Source: Vitellaria paradoxa
Taxonomy: Eukaryota; Streptophyta; Magnoliopsida; Ericales; Sapotaceae
Assembly (NCBI GenBank): GCA_019916065.1
Contig: CM034243.1
Coordinates: 28,980,147-29,044,146 of the forward strand
Length of the DNA stretch: 64,000 nt
Direction of reading: 5' to 3'
Within the stretch, counting starts at the first letter, position 1. Each line of letters opens with the position of its first letter. The notes beneath the pieces are model-generated. The model saw only the letters and a list, made by a program, of their open reading frames with translations, ran no database searches and was not told the origin of the DNA. A program made the translations under genes and the position numbers. This document shows, piece by piece, positions 49,935 to 61,500 of this stretch.

Positions 49935-50370
49935 TGTAGTGACGTTTTTTTGAACTCTAGAAAAGTAAAAGAATGAAGAACGCTTCCTCTGTGATGACAT
50001 TCTCCGCACTTTGCAAAGTTAAAAAAATGGAGACTTGTTCCCTTGTGACGATGTTCTCCGAACTATGTAAAATTAAAAAGGAGACTCGTTCCTCTATGTC
50101 GACGCTCTCCGAATTCTGTAAAAGTAAAATAATAGAGACCCCTTCCTCTGTGACGGCATTATCTGAACTTTGCAAAAGTACAAGAATAAAGACTTGTTCC
50201 TTTGTAATAACATTCTCCAAACTCTAACAAAATAAAAGAATAAAGACTCTTTCCTCTGTGACAACATTCTCGGAACTCTGCAAAAGTAAAAAAATCAAGA
50301 TTCATTCCTCTGTGACGACATTCTCGGAACTCCGCAAAATTAAAAGAATGAAGACTCCTTTTGAATGCCG
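49935..50370. repeat. 54-bp minisatellite, about 7.5 copies
   Basis: Units such as 'ttctccgaactatgtaaaat' followed by AT-rich spacer and 'gttcctctgtgacgaca'. Successive unit lengths counted are 54, 51, 54, 54, 54 and 54, all multiples of three. As a result both strands stay open over much of the array (49973-50227 plus, 49957-50220 minus), each coding a degenerate 18-residue repeat (plus: xxSSVTxxSELCKxKxxET). No promoter or known family. It sits within a RID2 intron. Confidence 0.8.
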
Positions 50371-50520
50371 CAATAATGAAAGATTTGAAGGAAGAAGCTT
50401 TTAAGCTGGATTTATTTTTTAACTCTTCAATTTTGTTCCTTTTGAAATTCAGTTTAAACATGTTTACTTGTTAAATTTCGATATTGATGTTCACTTTTCT
50501 TTCTCTCTTCAATCGTTGCA

Positions 50521-50790
50521 ATGACCATCAGCTCCATTAAGCCCAGCGAACCCGAATCCTATGTTACTACACCCTTTCAGAAATCACCAGAATCCAATGA
50601 AGTTTCGATGCCAAAAATCATTTTCTTACCAATCTTAAAACAACATCATCCCATCAAAACCAATAGACCCACCCAAGAACAGCTACCGGAGCCATTTTTC
50701 CACTGTCGGAATTGCCTCCTCCACCTGAATGGATTTGAACATGTTATCGGAATCACTCCAAAGCCATGCAACTTGCTCTACACCTAAAGG
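50521..50790 (+). CDS. Possible exon, unidentified
   Basis: An ORF starts at ATG 50521 (MTISSIKPSEPESYVTTPFQ, later FHCRNCLLHLNGFEHVIGIT) and ends just before a strong donor-like CTAAAG/GTAAGT. Composition is far more coding-like than its T-rich surroundings. No family recognised, no downstream exon found, and the frame stops one codon before the donor, so it may be an exon fragment carried by a repeat. Confidence 0.25.
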
Positions 50791-50819
50791 TAAGTAGTTT
50801 TATTTATTTTTTCTTTTTT

Positions 50820-51620
50820 TAATGAAAAAATATTAGACTCTGTGCTTTTAGAGTAAATTTTTATTTTTGTGTTTCGTTTTAAAAAATTACGTTTCTTTTG
50901 GGAGTTTGACAAAGAACAATTGCTTTTTTTTTTTTTTCTCCTAGGAGGAAGCATATATTTATTTGAAAAAGAATAACGGTCTAGTTTTCTTTACCGCAAA
51001 GTTTTTAAAAAAAATATGAAAAAGTGGTTCTTTTATTAAAAAAAATAATAGTAGGCTCTATATGCATTTTTTTTTAAGTGGTTCTTTCATTTTGTGTTTT
51101 GCTTGGAAAAATAATATTTAAAAAAAAATAGAAGACAACAATTGTCTTTTTTTTCTTTTTTTTTTTATGGCAAGCAGTATATTTTTCTTTTGTGTTCTCT
51201 TTTGAAAAATAAAAGCTTTTTTTTTTTTTTTTTGTTTTGCTTTGGAAAAGACAATTTTTTTAAGGCTTTGAAAAAGATAAATTTTTCATTTTTTTTAGAC
51301 TTTGAAAAAAAGCAAGTGTTTTTTCTTTTAGAAGGTAGTATCTTATTGTGTTAAAAAAATTAGTTTATTTTGAGAGAGAGAAACTTTTTTTTTTTTTTAG
51401 AACTTGGAGAAGGACAATTGTGTCTTATTTTTATGTGATAGTATCTTTTTCTTTTTGTGTTAAAAAATAAAAATTATTTTGGTTTCTGAAAGAGAGGAAT
51501 TGTTCTTCTTTGTATTGGCGATAATATATTTTTTTGTAAAAAGAAATTATTATTTTTTTTTTTTGGCTTTAAAAAAGAACAATTGTTTTTTTTTTTTTTT
51601 TATAGTGATTATGTTTGTAA
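50820..51620. repeat. T-rich degenerate tandem array
   Basis: Repeating phrases such as 'aaagaacaattg' plus long T runs, 'ggtagtatctt' and 'tgttaaaaaa' recur roughly every 100 bp. Copies are strongly diverged. No coding meaning; the Phe-rich ORFs are artefacts. Confidence 0.55.
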
Positions 51621-53618
51621 AGTGTAATCACAGGTCTTGATTTTTGTTGTTAGTTAATGCAAATTCTATCGTAATATTAATATTTTATTATGTTATTAGT
51701 TATTAATATTGGTTTTCTTATTTTTAGAGATTTTTGTATGAAATAAGGAGAATAGAGAGCTTTAAAAAAAATGATATAGGAAAAACCAATAGAGCTGAGA
51801 AGAAAATCAACAAAAACTGAAAAGTACAATTTGCCATCCAGACATCCAATCTGCCGCCCGAATAGTGACGAGGAAGTTTCCCTACACTTAACCAATTTTG
51901 GAATTCGGCAATATTGTTTCTTCTTTGCGGTCCAAACACCTGATTGTGCTGTCCCAACGCCGCAATGTTTCCTACAATTTTTAGGTGTTTTGTTTTATAT
52001 TTGAACACCATGTAAATACTTAATAAGGCAGCAGCCAAAGCAGTTTGAAATTTTATACTTTCAAGGTTTAGTCAGAGAGTCTAGAGTTCTTTTTGAGAGG
52101 TTTTTAGAGTGTTTTATATTCAAGATTCGTTATTCAAGATTATTTTGAAGAATACATTTCCGTTGTTCAATATTATTCATTATCAATAGAGTTTGTTTTC
52201 TTCTTCTTTTTATTTTAGTTGCTGTTATTTCGTAGATATAATGCCAGGCTAGACTGTTTTGCATTCCAATTTTGCTAGTAACAATATGTATATACATTTA
52301 TTGTGGAAGAAGTACAAAAAAACAAAGGGAGATGTAATAAAATTCTAGCTAAATGAAGTAGTTTTATTATCGCATAAGCTTTACTTCTCATCCCATAATT
52401 TGATACACTGCTAGCTTCTAAGAGGTTGAACGACAAAACTATACATATAAACATGCTCTGCTTTACTTATTGTTACTTGGCAAGCATTCTTTATCCTTTG
52501 TCTCCTTGCCAGTCAGCATCCCATCCGAGCTATCTTAGTGCAAATGTTTAATTTCAAGCCTATACTTTGAAGTGTCGGTTAGTATCTTGCCACTAAAGTT
52601 AATATCACATGCACACACACGGGTGTCCTCATGCTCTTTTAGGTTCTAGAAATAATATAGCTCAACAACTTTAAGGTACCTTGTGCATTTCTACGATCAT
52701 TTAACTAGATTTAAGGACCGTAAGACTTCGAATTGTGATTGAAGTTGAGTAGTTTGTGATTGAATATGAGTTGTAAACATAATCAAAAAGCAGAAAGAGC
52801 TTGAGGACTTTTTGAGCCTCCATTTGTGATTTGTTGATAGTTAATATAGACTCCAGGCCATATCCAAATCTATATAAAAGAAAGGGGCTTATATAGACTT
52901 GAAGCAATAATCAAATATTAAAAGGACAAGGCAAAACCAAAAAGCAAAAAGCTTCAAATCAACATATCAACTAACTACCAAATTGAAAGCTCATAGAGTA
53001 ATGACTTTCAAAAACATCAATAGCTTTACATCTTTCATAGTTTGATTTTATAATTTTCCTCATCATTGTCTCCAAAATCAAAATCAATTACATGAAATCA
53101 AAACTCATCAAGATGCCAGAGCATCAGCTAGAACAAAAATAAGCAACACGTGCACATACACTTACATATATAGACACATGTATACATGTATATGTGTATG
53201 TATAGATCTGAACTTGCAGATTGAGTTGTGAACCACCGGCTACCTAAAGGAGTGAAATCGAAATCTGAACGAAGGAAGGAAGGAAGAAGCAGAGAAGATG
53301 GGATTTATGTGACCTTTGATGGCTTCTCCCACACCTTCGATCTAAAACTTCAGACGAAAGAGAAGAAGATGGCACACAAGTCTGTTCCTTTGACTCAAGG
53401 GCATTTTTGTCTATTCATTCTTTCTTTTTTTGGAATATTGAACACTTGCACTTTTTCAAAACGTGAAGCACATGCATCGTTAACGTTAACAGATTCATCC
53501 ATGTTTTCACTTTGGTGAATAGTACACAACGTATTAGTGCATAATACTGAAGTTGAGGGGGTCTAAGTGATTATCGACCCAAGTACAGAGGATGTAAAGG
53601 CAATTAACCTTTTTTTTT
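51621..53618. other. RID2 intron, no further feature recognised
   Basis: Searched on the minus strand for the missing RID2 exon (words for GDMGQGLGLR and AISISAVQ) without success. The ORF at 53228-53518 has no recognisable domain. Confidence 0.4.
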
Positions 53619-53881
53619 GGGTAAATTACATGTACTTTATTTGAACATTTAACTAAGTTCAAGTAAGCTAAACATCATTTAACAATGCAATGACACCCCT
53701 AATTTTACTTGATTTTATGTTGATATAGTGAGACTAAAAATGTCTTTTTACCATTTTGACTAACAGTGTTAACCTCATTAATCCTTTTCATAGTTAAGGG
53801 GGTGCAAGTGTTACATTTTTTGACTGAGGAAGTTAAGTGATACTGAGTCATAGTTGAAGGGGTGTACATGTAAATTGCCCT
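53619..53881. mobile_element. MITE with GGGTAAATTACATGT ends
   Basis: The left end GGGTAAATTACATGTAC and the right end GTACATGTAAATTGCCCT are inverted repeats about 263 bp apart. The ends resemble those of the 57686-63599 element. It directly abuts RID2 exon 3 (53894-53977) on its donor side. Confidence 0.55.
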
Positions 53882-54349
53882 AGATTCACATACTAAGCAT
53901 TGATTGTGATATATCTAAGCCAATCCATTGGTGTCCATTCTTAGATAATGTCTCCCCACTAAGTCCCGATCCACAACCTACAAAATATAATAACAGCCAA
54001 GGTTATACGGTTTTAGCTAAAATTACAAAGCAATAGGGCACAACAAGTGAAGCCATAATAACCTAAACAAAAAAAAAAAAAAAAGGCCTGCAAATATGAA
54101 AGCATGAAGCTTGAACAGCAAAATGCTTCAAACAAACAAAATCGGTATTTAGAAATCCCATTCAGCATGACTCTAAATGATACATTGTTAATCTTTAATT
54201 TTGTAGTTGTTAATACCAAATATACCACATCAATTTGTGTGAAAATTTATTGCCTATGCCATTCCTCATGATGTCCATACAACGACCCAAAAGACTAAAG
54301 CCCAGTAGAACCCCCAAGATGAGTCAGTGATTTGGTTCTAATCATCCTT

Positions 54350-54600
54350 TTCCTTTTTTTTTTTTTTTTAACTTAGGTATTCGAACCAGCTTGTATATAT
54401 CTTGACTAATCTCTGTACCTAAAATTAACGACTAGATAAGCCCTCCAAGCCGACTTGCATGCATCTTGACTAATATTGAACCTTAAAGTTAAACGACTGA
54501 TAAGCCCTCCAGTAGCCCTAAGTGGATTTGAACTAGTTACCACTGCGAGTAAACTAAGATTTTACCGGTTGAGATAACTCTAGGGTTAATTTTTATTTTC
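54350..54600 (-). mobile_element. Possible old SINE fragment in RID2 intron 2
   Basis: The minus strand contains a head-like word CAACCGGTAAAATCTTAGTT and a B-box-like word TAGTTCAAATCC, and the opposite end has a T run (an A tail on the minus strand). There is also an internal ~65-bp imperfect duplication ('cttgcatgcatcttgactaa' type). No flanking duplication was found. Confidence 0.35.
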
Positions 54601-54959
54601 TTTCTGTTTTCAACTTCTCCACAAATCTTTTTTTTACGGTGGCATCCCGCAGGGTATCCTTCAGAAAACTATAGATAAAATGAAAACCAACCCATATTTG
54701 CTAATGAATCCACAATTTAATCTCAGCTTTCAATCGGACAAAATTATTGAGACAGCAGATTGGCAATATTTATCTCGTCTTAGCACATGGATGTTTGTGT
54801 AAAACTCTGAAGTCAATATATGTATATTAGTGTATACAGAGAGAGACTAAATTACCAATGTCAAGAAGTAATCTGGGGACTCCATCATCCGGCAAAGCAA
54901 GAAGCTACAAAGCTCTCTCCCTCCGAAAGTTTTGCCTACATAAAGAACATACAATTATG

Positions 54960-54968
<9 letters not shown>

Positions 54969-54999
<31 letters not shown>

Positions 55000-55000
55000 G
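54969..55000. repeat. (GA)n tract
   Basis: A gagaga microsatellite inside the 96-bp intron between RID2 exons 1 and 2. Confidence 0.85.
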
Positions 55001-55289
55001 GGGGGGGAGTAGAGGGAACGGATATAAATACCTGAGTTTCAATGATACGAGAAGAAGAAGTGTATTTGCGAGCTTCTTCATCGTTGCAGAATATCTCAGG
55101 CGGCGCTTGTACCTGTGGCCTTGACATCGTCTCTCGCGCACACAATCAGACTCGCAATCACCTAATAGAGAGATGTTGGGAATTTTAAATTATAGATTGT
55201 GAGTTGTTATGAGGTGTTTGCCTAACGTAAGTTCAACCCAGTATAAGTTGATATGGTTTCTGAATTATTCAGTAGTATCCATTTGAAAA

Positions 55290-55558
55290 CTCCAAGGGGT
55301 TAGATAGGATGGTCTTGGACTGGGACTTAAGGGTTTACCACCCCAAGGTCTCAAGTTCAAGTCTCCTTACTAGCAAAACTTGGGGCCAGCCTCCCGGGCG
55401 CAAAGCGTAGTAAAAGTTAGTAGGACGGGTCTCTTTGACTGGACGAACCGTATCCAGTTCTTGGGTGTGGGTCCGACTCCCCACCGCTACGCGAGTTCGC
55501 GATTTACCGCTATACATGTTGAGGGGTCGGTATGTGTGGCACAAACCAAAAAAAAAAA
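55290..55558 (+). mobile_element. tRNA-derived SINE (copy 5) in the RID2 5' flank
   Basis: Shares head (TCCAAGGGGTTAGATAGGAT), B box (CAAGTTCAAGTCTCC) and body words with copy 3. It has an oligo-A tail and a perfect 19-bp duplication agtagtatccatttgaaaa (55271-55289 and 55559-55577). It begins about 160 bp upstream of the RID2 start codon, so it interrupts or borders the promoter. Confidence 0.9.
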
Positions 55559-55671
55559 AGTAGTATCCATTTGAAAATAACAAATTTATTCTTGAATTTT
55601 TATTTTTAAATGGGTTACGAAGTGTTTATTAATATTTATATTGACTATATTTTATTTTGTTCTTACTACAT

Positions 55672-56798
55672 TTAGTGTGTGGGAATGAAATGAAATCTAT
55701 TCTCACTTTATCTTATTTTCATTTTTGGTATCAAAAAATTAATTTAAAATATTATTCTATGGGAATAGTCATTTCCACATTAAGTATAAAAAGGCATTCC
55801 ATAATTTAAGTGATGAAATAACTATTTTAATTAAAATTTAATCCAAATTTTGAAAAAAATAAAAATATAAAACAAGTAACTACTTTGTAATAAAAAATTT
55901 TTCTCAATTACTCCATTATATTGTAAAATGACAAATTTATCCCTTGACTTTATTTTCGAACTAGCTCCGAGCCTAAGCTTTAAAGTGATTGTTTTATCTC
56001 TAGGTCCCTTTTTTTATCAAATTCATATTTTGGGCTTCCAAAAAGCTAATAAAAATATGTTGTTCATATTATTTAATAACTAAGAAAATTTTGATCCGAT
56101 CCAAACTGAAGTTGTAAAATAACTATTTTACCCCTAGATTTGTTTTTTGCCCAAACTTGCATTTTGGACTTTCCAAAAGGTGTTTCTTGATAACTAATAA
56201 AATCTCATCTCAATCTAAACTCAAATTATAAAATTATGATTTTACCATTGAACCATTTTTTTTTTTTTTTGTCAAAATTCCCATTCTAAGCTACTCAAAA
56301 GGCTAAAAAAATATCATTGACATAGTTATTAATAATTAAACAAATTTTAATCTGATTTGAAATCAAATTATAAAATGACTATTTTGTTCATAGGCTCTTT
56401 TTAAGCCAAATTTGTATTTTAGGTATTCCAAAAGGTTAAAAAAATATTTATTATCATGTTTCTTAATAGTTGAGAAAATTTTAGCCCAATTCGAACTCAA
56501 GTTGCAAAATAACTGTTTTACCTCTAGGCTTTTTTTTAATTCAATTTCGTGCTCCGAAAATAAATTTATTTTTGTAGTTCTTAAAAAAATTAATGTTTGT
56601 AATTTTTATTATATTATATTATATTTTATTATATTTTTAATACGTAATCAAATTTTGAAAACTTGAATGTGTATTCCATTCTTATTATTTTTATGTTGGC
56701 AACTAAACAAAATAATAGAATTAACATTCCATTCTATTTCCACCCATATTCCATTTCAATCTCTTATTTTATTTCATTTCCACATACCAAACACAGCC
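55672..56798. mobile_element. Non-autonomous inverted-repeat element with internal repeat array
   Basis: The left end GTGTGTGGGAATGAAATGAAAT and the right end ATTTCATTTCCACATACCAAACACAGCC are imperfect inverted repeats, with TTA before and TAA after. The interior (about 55900-56560) is a degenerate tandem array of units about 110-145 bp carrying phrases like 'aaaataactattttacccct' and 'ttccaaaaggctaa', five times. No transposase. Confidence 0.55.
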
Positions 56799-57319
56799 TA
56801 AGTATTGCAAATAGATATTGAACACATATATATAGAATAATATAGTAATTACTGCAATAACTATTGGACACGTATATATTGAAGTAACACAAAAAGAAAA
56901 AATTAATAATAAAAATTCAAAGTACTACAAATCTAAATTGCTAAAAACAAAAAACAAAAAAACAAAAAACAAAATTGAAATTCAAAAATATTAATCCAAA
57001 TAAGTCACATCCATATCATAGATTATCAAACATATATAACAAACAAAATACTTGTCCAAATAAGTCAAATTAAAATTGTAGATTATCTAAAATATTAGTT
57101 TAAATAAGTTATTGTGAAATTGAGAATATGAGTAATAGGACTTTGTTAAAAAATGTTAAATTTAGATTTTAATATTTTAACAACAATATTACTGTTCAAA
57201 AATTTATGAACCCGTAAGAACCCCAAATCAGGGTGTTCAAATAATTAGAATAAAATACCCATTTATCAGGTTCTGAGGCATTCAACAAATCCATGAGAAT
57301 ACATATAACTGATGACTTA

Positions 57320-57637
57320 TGTGGTATTTGGTTTACATTTCTATTTTTTTTTTTTTTTTGGTTTTTTGTTTTGAGGTTCATATTTTAATAATATTGAAAA
57401 CGTATTAGGTTTAACATTTTTTGTTTTTTTGTGTTTTAAAATTTTTCTTGTTTTAGATTAAAAATACTCAAAATGACTTTTAGCCATTTTACATTTTATA
57501 CGTAAAAACCCATTTTTCTATTTTTTAAAATAACTTTTGAAAACATGATTGACCAAAAGCATTTTGATTGTTTTACTTATTTTAAAAAATGTAAAATAGA
57601 AAATGAGTTCAAATTTTGCATACCAAATGACACCTAA
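57320..57637. mobile_element. Eroded Tourist-like MITE
   Basis: Ends TGGTATTTGGTTTACATTTC and GCATACCAAATGACACC are inverted repeats similar to those of 28374-28711. Flanks are TTA and TAA. Confidence 0.5.
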
Positions 57638-58200
57638 AAACTCCTAACCGTGATTTGTATGAACACCTCATAACCATACAGTTAAAGGGTAAATTACACC
57701 TAAACATCCAAAACATTTGGGTAATTGCACTTAGACCCTCTCAATATTAAAAAATTACAGATACCTCCCTTATTTTGAAAAGCTGGTAACTCCTAGACTC
57801 CCTTTGTTAATGTTAACTCTCACTTTATTAAAAATTTATTAAAAGATAAATTTACCAGCTAGTCCTTTCCTTATCTCATCCATCGACAATTGTCCTATTT
57901 GGTTTATCCTCCGATTACCAAACTTCACCACCACCTCAAACCACCATATTCTGGTCAAACCCACTTTTCTCTTCCATAGTATTCAGAAATCGTGACCCCT
58001 GTTACTTCAACACTGAAGTCATGGTCATTAATCTTCAGAAATGAAGGCAAAGTACATTCACAAAGAAGGGGATTTGGGATTAGATGAGAATAAAACCATT
58101 GAAATTCATTAAAATATAAAAAAAAAATCACTTGTAATTTAGCACACTACCGATTGGACTATGTCAATGGTGATGAACTACCTGGTCAAGTTCTTCCACC

Positions 58201-58513
58201 TAGGGGCGGAGCTTAGTTGAGGGCTGCGGTGGGCTCAAGCACAGTGCAAAAAATTTTAAAAAAAAAAATTAGTAAGTAAATTTTCAATTAAAAAAAATTA
58301 GCCTAACCTATTTATTAAACAGCCTGTTCCATTTTCTAAATAGTCTAAGTCTAATTAACATTTTATCTTATTCTAAAAATATCTTTACTTTTATATTCTT
58401 TTTTTTTAACTTTTTTATACACACTGTCTTCAACAGTGGGTAGGTCAACGAAGTACATTTTGTTTTGTTCCACAGTAGACTGCCCTTACCAAAGCAACCT
58501 GCTAACCACAAAA

Positions 58514-58548
<35 letters not shown>

Positions 58549-61500
58549 GAAAAAGAAAATGCTGGGAAGCTGTCTTGAACGTGGCCCTCAAAAAGCTTCT
58601 TACAAAAGCTTCGTGGTTTGGCTTTTCTTTGGAAACAAACCAAGGGAAGAAACTTAACCCTCCCAAAACACTAAAATACAAAGAACGGCTACAGTAGTGG
58701 AAGAGGTAGAATGCAAAAATTCAGCAGCGGGAGACATAGAATCAGGAGAACTGAAGAAGCGAACAAAAGAGGGACCACACATCAATTATTTTGTGAGTCA
58801 ATCACTTTTTCATTACACCATTAAAGAGATTTTTGAAAAAAGTATTATTTTACTTTTTGTTCATTTTAATATTCATATAAAAAAGAAACTCTTTGATTGG
58901 ATAAATATGTGGTTCCCACCATGATTTTTATTTTGTTCAATTGATCAGAAAATAAAAGAAATCAGAACCAAGAAGTCCTAGGATATCAGAGGGGATGAGG
59001 AACTTGACACTCTCATCAAGGAACCATTGCTAGTGGTGGTATGATCCCTCACATCCACAAATCCCTCATTAACAAAACCACTAAAGATTGAGCTCCACAA
59101 TTGGCCGCTGATTGCCAATTACTGTGCTTAATTTATGACTTTTGCTTCTTGTTCCTCTAGGACCTTCTTTGGTTTTCTGTAGTATCTATTTAGAGCATCC
59201 ATGCTAGTATACAGTGGTTGTTTTTTTAAGAAATTGTGGTAATTGATTATGTGTTTAGGAAGAAATTATTTGAATAGGTTAAACTTTGGTTTACTCGTAA
59301 AAAAAAAAATGCAGGAAACACATAAGTCATGCGTTCATTAGTAGAAAAAAATAAACAAATTGAAATAATTACCAAAAAAAAAAAGAAGTCCTAGAATTAT
59401 TTTTTCGGAGAGTCCCAAAAAAAATTAAATAAATAAAATGACGCGCAACTCTCATTAACTTTTCAAATTGGCTTGCTTGGTTCAATTCCCAAACTGAATG
59501 AAGCAATTTCAAAAATTTGTTGCCTTCTATATCCTAGGCATTTTGTTAGCTACCAAATTGGTGGAGAATGTTGTTCAGTGTTACCTTAAGAGACCAGCAA
59601 CGTGGATGGAAAACTAACTTTAAGTAGTTTAGAATTTTTGTGGTTTCAGGTTACTTTATCAGACTTTCATCTCAGATAGAGTATAAATGTCAAAATTATT
59701 GTATTGAATACTAGTGGTGCATTGAGCTATTTGTAGTTGAATTTTGAATTAGAATAGATGTTTTGGTCCTCTTTTATGTAATATATTTTAAATCCCTGAC
59801 TTTGATTTAAATAAAAGCTCCTAAATCTATTCAAATTAGTCAACCCCTTCTTATTAAGTGATTATGAATTTGTCATTATGTCCGTGACATCTGACACAAC
59901 CTTCTACATTCCAACTAAACTTGTCTTCTAGATTTTTAACTTTGGTTTTTTCTGGTTTGTGTTGAGAATTTGATTGTTAATGGATTTGTGATTGCGATAT
60001 ATTGGATGTTGTGTTAAGTTTGATATTATTTTTAGGTTTTACATCATCATGGCTTATCGAGAAAAGAAGAAAGAAAAAACTATTTCTCCGTTCTTTAAAC
60101 CAAGAGCTGAGATATTAAGAAATGAGGCATCTTTTCCGTCTAATATGGATACTTCACTTCCCAATGAGCAATCTCCCCCTTGCACTCATGCACCTTCTTT
60201 ATCCAATGTTGATACTTCACTTCCCAATGAGCAACCTCCTCCTAATATTCCAGAAGTTAAATTTGTTATTTTTTCTCTTGAACGGGATCCGAGTTTACGT
60301 ACTCCAATAATGGACCTACCAGTTAATCAACGGGATGCAGTTAGACGAGCTTATATCAAAATGGGGCCATATCATCCTAAACTTTCAGAGTTTCCACGGT
60401 CTAAGTTCGGAACTCAATATCGTCGATTTCAATACTCGTGGTTCAACCAATTCCTTTGGTTAGAGTATTCCCTTTCAAATGATGCAGCCTTTTGTTTTCC
60501 GTGCTTTCTTTTTGAAAAGAAGATGACAAACTGTCCCACATTGACTCTTGATGGGTTTAAAAATTGGAAGATGGTTAACGAAGGAAATAGATGTGCCTTT
60601 TTGTTGCATGAAGGAGGCCCCACTTCACCGCATAACAATTCTGTGAAATCTGTTGAGGATTTAAAGAACGTAATTCGGCATATTGACAAAGTAATGAATG
60701 CACAAATTGCAGAAAAAATTCAGAAGAATAGGTTACAGCTTACAGTAACGATTGAGAGTATTCGATATCTTACTGCTCAATCCTGTCTTTTAAGAGGTCA
60801 TGATGAATCTTTTAATTCAAGAAATCATGGGAATTTTTTGGAAATGATAAAGATTATGGGAAAGATGAATCATAGTATGCATGAATTTATCCTAGACAAG
60901 GCTCCAAAAAATGCAATGTATACCTCACCAATGATTCAAAAGGAGATTTTGCATATTTATGGTAGTAAAGTTAAAAATAAGATCCGTGAGGAACTTGGAA
61001 ATGAAAAATTTTGTATTCTTGTTGATGAAGCGAATGATGTATCTAATAAAGAGCAAATGGCCATTGTTTTGAAATATGTTGATGTTCATGGTTTTATACA
61101 TGAGTGTTTTTTTTTTAAATTGTGCGTGTTGCAGACACCACTACATCAACGCTTAAGCAAGAGATATATAATATCCTCACTTGCAATAATCTAGACATTC
61201 AAAATATGCGAGGTCAAAGGTATGATGGTGCTAGTAATATGCGTGGTGCAGGGAATGGATTGCAGGCTATATTTCTTAGAGATTGCCCTTATGCATATTA
61301 TGTGCATTGTTTTGCCCACCGACTACAACTAGTATTGGTGGCGGCTGCTGAATATGAGCCTTCTACTTGGATGTTTTTTTTCAAAGTTGACTACCATTGT
61401 CAATCTTCTTAGTGATTCTCCAAAATGTCTTTATGAGTTACAATCTGCTCAAGCTGCTGAAATTACAGAAATGCTAGCTACTAATGAACGGGTGATGGGT

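Larger units (their letters stand above)
41662..55127 (-). pseudogene. RID2: 18S rRNA (guanine-N7) methyltransferase (BUD23/RID2 type), broken copy
   Basis: The intact enzyme uses S-adenosylmethionine to methylate 18S rRNA during nucleolar small-subunit assembly. Exons (minus): 55032-55127 (32 codons, APPEIF, EARKYTSSSRII), 54856-54935, 53894-53977 (SAM motif [20 protein letters not shown]), 46328-46377 (WLCNADK), 46045-46197 (RAVFQVYPES, AGFAGGVVVDYP), 42208-42343 (KEYLVLICGPP, acidic stretch) and 41662-41826 (basic tail WVLRKKEETRRRG, YTVRKRKARF, TGA). All splice borders are GT/AG and phases join correctly. Exon 2 is 80 nt where 76 is expected: an extra GGAG-like 4 bp after AKLSE shifts the frame, and no frame through it restores motif I. 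The ~40 residues between QSML and WLCNADK, which should hold further SAM-pocket residues, were not found. The three last exons are open. The gene spans 13.5 kb because introns are filled with repeats. It may be a dead duplicate or a null haplotype. Confidence 0.85.

Noticed and set aside
53228..53518. 96-residue plus-strand ORF
   Set aside because: No recognised domain and it lies antisense within a RID2 intron. Kept as chance.
46377..53894. Missing RID2 exon
   Set aside because: I scanned the minus strand for the conserved GDMGQGLG and AISISAVQ segments and found nothing convincing. It is recorded as absent or too diverged.
58436..58657. Asn-rich and Tyr-rich ORFs
   Set aside because: Produced by the AAT microsatellite inside the hAT element.
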